Assembly: GCA_024655965.1 (NCBI GenBank)
Contig: JANLFL010000002.1
Span: 361,902-425,901 of the forward strand
Source: Caldisericota bacterium
Lineage (GTDB): Bacteria > Caldisericota > JANLFM01
Direction: 5' to 3'
DNA length: 64,000 nucleotides
How positions within the stretch are numbered: the stretch's first letter is position 1; each line of letters begins with the position of its first letter. Below are positions 60,841 through 64,000 of the stretch, in pieces. Under the pieces are notes generated by a model that saw only the letters and a program-made list of their open reading frames with translations, was not told the DNA's origin and did not search any database. The position numbers and the translations under genes were made by a program.

Positions 60841-61796
60841 TCGGGCTTTCCGGTTAAGAGTTTTGCGAAAGTTGTCCAGGATGAATGCTTCCTGAACCCC
60901 AATTTCTGGTTCAGGGAAAGCATCGCCTGGTTGTAGCTCGCATTCCAGGTTTTTATTTCAGGAACCCCCCTTTCCCGGGCATACCGGATGGCGCAAATTT
61001 TTAAAGCCAGGGCAATTCCCTTTTTCCGATAATCCCTTCTTACCCCTGTTAGCCCAGTAGTCCAGAGGGGGTCGCTTTCCCACTTGATAAGGTTGCTTAA
61101 CCCCACATACTCCCCGTCCTTGACCATGATGAAAAAGCCATCCGGCAAAAAACCCGGACCCTTTACCCGTTCAAGTAAGGTTTCAAAAGGGATTCCCGTG
61201 GGAGGATCGGGAAAGGGAACATCGCGGAAAATCTCCCTCCACAAATAGAAAAGTTTCTCGTCCCTTTGGGAATCCTCTTCCAGGTCTCGGTAGGTCTTCA
61301 GGATAAACCCTTGGGATTCAAGACTTTCAAGAAGCCCGGAGAAAGATCGAAAATCGAAATTTGAAACATCCAGCCTGGATTCCCATTCCACGAACTCCTG
61401 CTTGAATCCCCTATGTTCGAGGAATGCCCTCCCCTCTTCATAACCCTCCCTTACCCTGGACCTTATCAATATGGGGTCAAAAGGTTTCAAGGCATCAAGA
61501 AGGGTTTGATATAAAGCTGATCCAACACCCTGATTTCGAAATTGCTTCAAAACGGTGATGTCGATAAAAAACTTCCGGGGATGAAACCATTCTCCCAATT
61601 GGAAGAATTCCCCGGTCCCGACAACCTGACCGTCCTTTTCCGCCATGAACTTTGCCTGCTTCGTGCGGGGGTCCTCGTGCTGGTCATAATACTCCACTTC
61701 GTTTTCCGTGGATCGATACTCGGGGTAGGCCTCGTTCCAGATGCGGACAAGATCCGGGTAGTCGTTTTTGTTAAAAGGCCTGACTTTGATTTCCAT
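60825..61796 (-). CDS. two-domain GNAT acetyltransferase
   Basis: A 323-residue protein with two GNAT folds. First domain: ITVLKQFRNQGVGSALYQTLLDAL (acetyl-CoA loop). Second: TGLTGVRRDYRKKGIALALKICAIRYARERGVPEIKTWNASYNQAMLSLNQKLGFRKH. Substrate unknown. Met at 61796 (MEIKVRPFNKNDYPDLV) is where the first domain begins. The 3' end overlaps the M24 gene by 16 bases. Confidence 0.83.
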   Translation of the reverse strand: MEIKVRPFNKNDYPDLVRIWNEAYPEYRSTENEVEYYDQHEDPRTKQAKFMAEKDGQVVGTGEFFQLGEWFHPRKFFIDITVLKQFRNQGVGSALYQTLLDALKPFDPILIRSRVREGYEEGRAFLEHRGFKQEFVEWESRLDVSNFDFRSFSGLLESLESQGFILKTYRDLEEDSQRDEKLFYLWREIFRDVPFPDPPTGIPFETLLERVKGPGFLPDGFFIMVKDGEYVGLSNLIKWESDPLWTTGLTGVRRDYRKKGIALALKICAIRYARERGVPEIKTWNASYNQAMLSLNQKLGFRKHSSWTTFAKLLTGKPDHFGE

Positions 61797-62030
61797 ATCC
61801 AAAGATGTTTCTCCCAATCTCAATTTTAATGCGAAAGCCGGCAGGGATTTTGCCCTTTTTGCCCTTCCCGGGATTGGGCCGAAATAAACGAAAGACGGGC
61901 TGGGCCGATAGAAAGCCAAAAGCTTATAAGTGTTTTTTTAAGTCCTCTCCCGGAATTTAAATAACCCATATTTGTTTTGCTCGAAAGGACGGTTGCTCCT
62001 TTTACTTCCTTCTCCTCCCCATCCTCCCTG

Positions 62031-62507
62031 TTACTTCTTCTTCACCGGGAAAAAAATCAAAACGGGGGATTCGGGGTTCTGGATGTCGAAATCTTCTGGA
62101 TAAAGTTCGAAATCTGGCCCATCTCCTGCGGAATACCCCGAAGAAGGCAACCATTTCTTCAAAATGAACTCATAGGCGCTGCCGATTTCCTTTATCCCCT
62201 TTGCTTCCACAATCACGTAGGTCTGTTCCGGGACAACCTTTCCCACCATCCCCTCAGGGACCTCGTCAATGGAGGAGACGGGAAGACAGGCAAGGTATTC
62301 AAAAACCCCTGGTTCTGCTCCCTGAACACAGCTACAAAGCCCAAAGGCCACATCCCCAAAATCCGGGTCCGGTGAAAAATTTTTAATCTCCTGAATCCTC
62401 GGGTTAAAGTCCATCCAGAGCTGGGATATTTCCCCGAACTTGTTCTTCCCTACGTACTTCATGCCCATTACTTTAAATTCGTCCTTTCGGATCACTTTTG
62501 GTTCCAC
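62031..62507 (-). CDS. GyrI-like/effector-binding domain protein
   Basis: A 158-residue single-domain protein resembling the AraC effector-binding (GyrI-like) SHS2 fold: VMGMKYVGKNKFGEISQLWMDFNPRI, FGLCSCV, and LPVSSIDEVPEGMVGKVVPEQTYVIVEAKG, FELYPEDFD. These bind small hydrophobic ligands. GTG start with AAGGAGATAA upstream. No DNA-binding part. Confidence 0.82.
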   Translation of the reverse strand: MEPKVIRKDEFKVMGMKYVGKNKFGEISQLWMDFNPRIQEIKNFSPDPDFGDVAFGLCSCVQGAEPGVFEYLACLPVSSIDEVPEGMVGKVVPEQTYVIVEAKGIKEIGSAYEFILKKWLPSSGYSAGDGPDFELYPEDFDIQNPESPVLIFFPVKKK

Positions 62508-62841
62508 CTTTTATCTCCTTGAAAAATTATTGGGAAAATCGAGGGAGTCAGTTTGTCAGGAGAAGTTTTTGAAGGAAAGGTCTTTCCCTGAAGCCAACTA
62601 TACCACGGGCAAGGAAAAATACCCTTTTTTCGGGCTATTAATTTTTTTCCCTTCTTTCTTATCAGGCACGGGTCCCTGAAGAGGAGGGATAACCTTTCAA
62701 AATAACTTTTAACAATGAGATAGAGGGAACCATTTTTTGTCCAGAAAATAGCTTAAAAGCCAATTCTGATTTAAATTTCCCTAAAAATTTCTTAAAAACC
62801 GAAACCTTCGGGTTTAGAAAAAAATGGAACCATCCGGACTT
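62508..62841. other. 330-base intergenic region
   Basis: A/T-rich DNA without a gene that I can support. It contains the putative terminator of the SLH gene at its right side. Upstream sequence for the GyrI-like gene is at its left, with no strong promoter seen. Confidence 0.5.
62794..62815 (-). terminator. putative terminator of the SLH gene
   Basis: On the minus strand AAACC[C]GAA pairs with TTCGGTTT (one bulged C, loop GGT) and is followed by a short T-run (TTTTT). It lies about 27 bases beyond the stop. Confidence 0.45.
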
Positions 62842-64000
62842 TCAAGTAAGGGAGAACTCAATTGTCATTGCAGGTTTGCCATCCGTGAAAAGCTCCAAAA
62901 AATAGTCCCCGGGAGGGAATGTTCCCTCGGGAACTTGAATGTGGAAAGCCGCTGTCCCCGAGGCCTGTTTGGCAATCACGGTTGTTGGTTCCCCCAGGGC
63001 TTCCCCCTCAATGTACCATTTGCAGGTGATCTGAGAGACATTGGGGGTTGCCCCCTCGTAGGAGAGCCAGCAGTAAATGATCGAGGTTGAGCTGGAGGGG
63101 AAGGAAGTCCCCGGATTTACAGGCTTGTTTTCCGCATCAAGCTGGGTACAGACAACTGCCTTTGAAATCCTGAAGGCGGAAGGGGTAGGTGTGGTGGAGC
63201 CGAAAGCTCCGGTTTTTTCCATCATCCTGTACACGAGGACGCAGGCCTGGGCCCTGGTTGCGGGAACATCTCCCAAGACTGAGTCGGACTGATTAATATT
63301 GGGATCGGGCTTTCGCAAAACCCCCTGAGAGAAAGCCCCTTCCACGAAGGGGAAAGCCCAGTGGTCCTTTCCGATATCGGAAAAAGATGGCGATCCGGGG
63401 CTTGAGGTCCACCCATTTTCCTGGGCGATGATCTTGATAATCTGCGGTTTGCTGACCTGATCCTCTGGTCGGAAAGTCCCGTCGGGAAATCCCTTGAGGA
63501 GCCCCCTCTTCACCGCTGCTTCGATGTAACCGAAAGCCCAGTGGTCCTTTCCCACATCGGGAAAGGTCGGAACATCGGGTTTGACCTCGGGAATTCGCAA
63601 GGCGATGGTGATCACTTTGGCGAATTGAGCCCGGGTAACCATCTGATCAGGTTTAAAAAATCCATCAGGGAAACCTTTCAGAATCCCGATTTTGCTCATT
63701 TTCTCAATTTCAGCCTGTGCCCAGTGTCCGGAGATATCCGGAAATACCCTGCTCACCTCAACAACTGCCGTGGAAATCACCGAGGAGATCACCTGGGGCA
63801 CCTTGCTGGCCTCTTCCGCTTCGAAAACCTGTCCGCCCGTGAGGGTGGCAATCTGCTTGAAAGACTCCCTAGCTTGGTCGCTTGCTCCCCCTGTGAGAAC
63901 GGGGAAAATGTGTACTGGATCAAGATTTTGGGCCACAGTTGCCACATCAGAAACCGTGTACTGGTAGGTGTGAGTCCCATCCTGAGAGACCTCCCCCCTC
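62842..64000 (-). CDS. S-layer homology/VWA domain surface protein (5' part outside window)
   Basis: The reading frame runs open through the right edge, so only the C-terminal 386 residues are seen. The first part ends a von Willebrand A-like domain (LDPVHIFPVLTGGASDQARESFKQIATLTGGQVFEA). Three SLH repeats follow (VFPDISGHWAQAEIEKMSKIG, DVGKDHWAFGYIEAAVKRG, DIGKDHWAFPFVEGAFSQG), and then a Thr/Pro linker and an immunoglobulin-like final domain. SLH repeats bind pyruvylated wall polymers. An apparent GTG start at 63945 is internal. Confidence 0.88.
   Translation of the reverse strand, partial: RGEVSQDGTHTYQYTVSDVATVAQNLDPVHIFPVLTGGASDQARESFKQIATLTGGQVFEAEEASKVPQVISSVISTAVVEVSRVFPDISGHWAQAEIEKMSKIGILKGFPDGFFKPDQMVTRAQFAKVITIALRIPEVKPDVPTFPDVGKDHWAFGYIEAAVKRGLLKGFPDGTFRPEDQVSKPQIIKIIAQENGWTSSPGSPSFSDIGKDHWAFPFVEGAFSQGVLRKPDPNINQSDSVLGDVPATRAQACVLVYRMMEKTGAFGSTTPTPSAFRISKAVVCTQLDAENKPVNPGTSFPSSSTSIIYCWLSYEGATPNVSQITCKWYIEGEALGEPTTVIAKQASGTAAFHIQVPEGTFPPGDYFLELFTDGKPAMTIEFSLT

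Noticed and set aside
1-64000. CRISPR arrays, tRNA, rRNA and insertion sequences
   Set aside because: I looked for regular direct repeats, cloverleaf-like segments and transposase motifs and saw none. A dedicated scan (tRNAscan-SE, CRISPR finder, ISfinder) would be needed to exclude small cases.

Overview
The window carries about 66 protein-coding genes and no rRNA or tRNA that I can see. The gene content points to an anaerobic bacterium of Gram-positive type. The evidence is a SCIFF ranthipeptide with its radical SAM maturase, a tmk-darA-holB-ricT replication cluster, S-layer homology and copper-amine-oxidase stalk domains, a 2-hydroxyacyl-CoA dehydratase set with its activator, a proton-pumping pyrophosphatase and a type I-alpha-like glutamine synthetase. 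I would look first among Clostridia-like Firmicutes, Synergistota or Caldatribacteriota. The sequence alone does not settle the phylum.

Positions 1-14,450 are visibly richer in A/T than the rest and look like an acquired catabolic island. They hold an ImmR/ImmA-type regulator-peptidase pair, a DUF3830-like protein, an NCS1 nucleobase/hydantoin permease, hydantoinase/oxoprolinase subunits HyuB and HyuA, and a complete five-gene Dpp/Opp-type ABC importer. The hyu genes and the importer diverge from a shared 350-base control region with recognisable promoters and a palindromic operator. Both ends of the island are gene-poor, decayed-looking DNA.

From 14,449 to 18,745 a single minus-strand cluster encodes the SCIFF six-cysteine precursor peptide, its radical SAM/SPASM maturase and a three-gene ABC-2 exporter. 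This is the most interesting system here: a ranthipeptide with what looks like a dedicated export pump. From 18,862 to 26,542 the plus strand carries a ferritin-like protein, paired deoxynucleoside kinases, an AAA/R3H ATPase, thymidylate kinase, a cyclic-di-AMP receptor-like protein, DNA polymerase III delta prime, RicT, a dihydroorotase-family amidohydrolase and an FmdB zinc ribbon, closed by a strong terminator.

From 26.7 to 39.9 kb there are mixed housekeeping genes: DUF3467, a beta-helix acyltransferase-like protein, a lipoprotein, acetyltransferase, cold-shock protein, a C45-type hydrolase, EamA transporter, glutamine synthetase, patatin, membrane pyrophosphatase, DJ-1/PfpI and endonuclease V. 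From 39,976 to 44,140 a tightly overlapping five-gene operon joins a thiamine-binding-type protein, two dehydratase subunits, their ATP-dependent activator and a divergent ADP-ribosylglycohydrolase-like protein that has lost key metal ligands. From 44.1 to 55.5 kb come a small molybdopterin protein, a HAD phosphatase, the Pit phosphate transporter with its DUF47 partner placed tail to tail, small membrane proteins, an SDR, an ATP-grasp ligase, a HicB-DinB fusion, a second patatin, a DUF438/hemerythrin/PAS sensor and a stalk-domain secreted protein. From 55.5 to 59.2 kb a TetR-regulated MacB-like ABC system sits behind a tandem 16-bp palindromic operator. The right end has flavodoxin, an M24 aminopeptidase, acetyltransferase and GyrI-like proteins, and the 3' part of an SLH/VWA surface protein that runs off the window.

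Several genes have a -10-like element only 6-9 bases before the start codon and no Shine-Dalgarno, so leaderless transcripts are likely in this genome.
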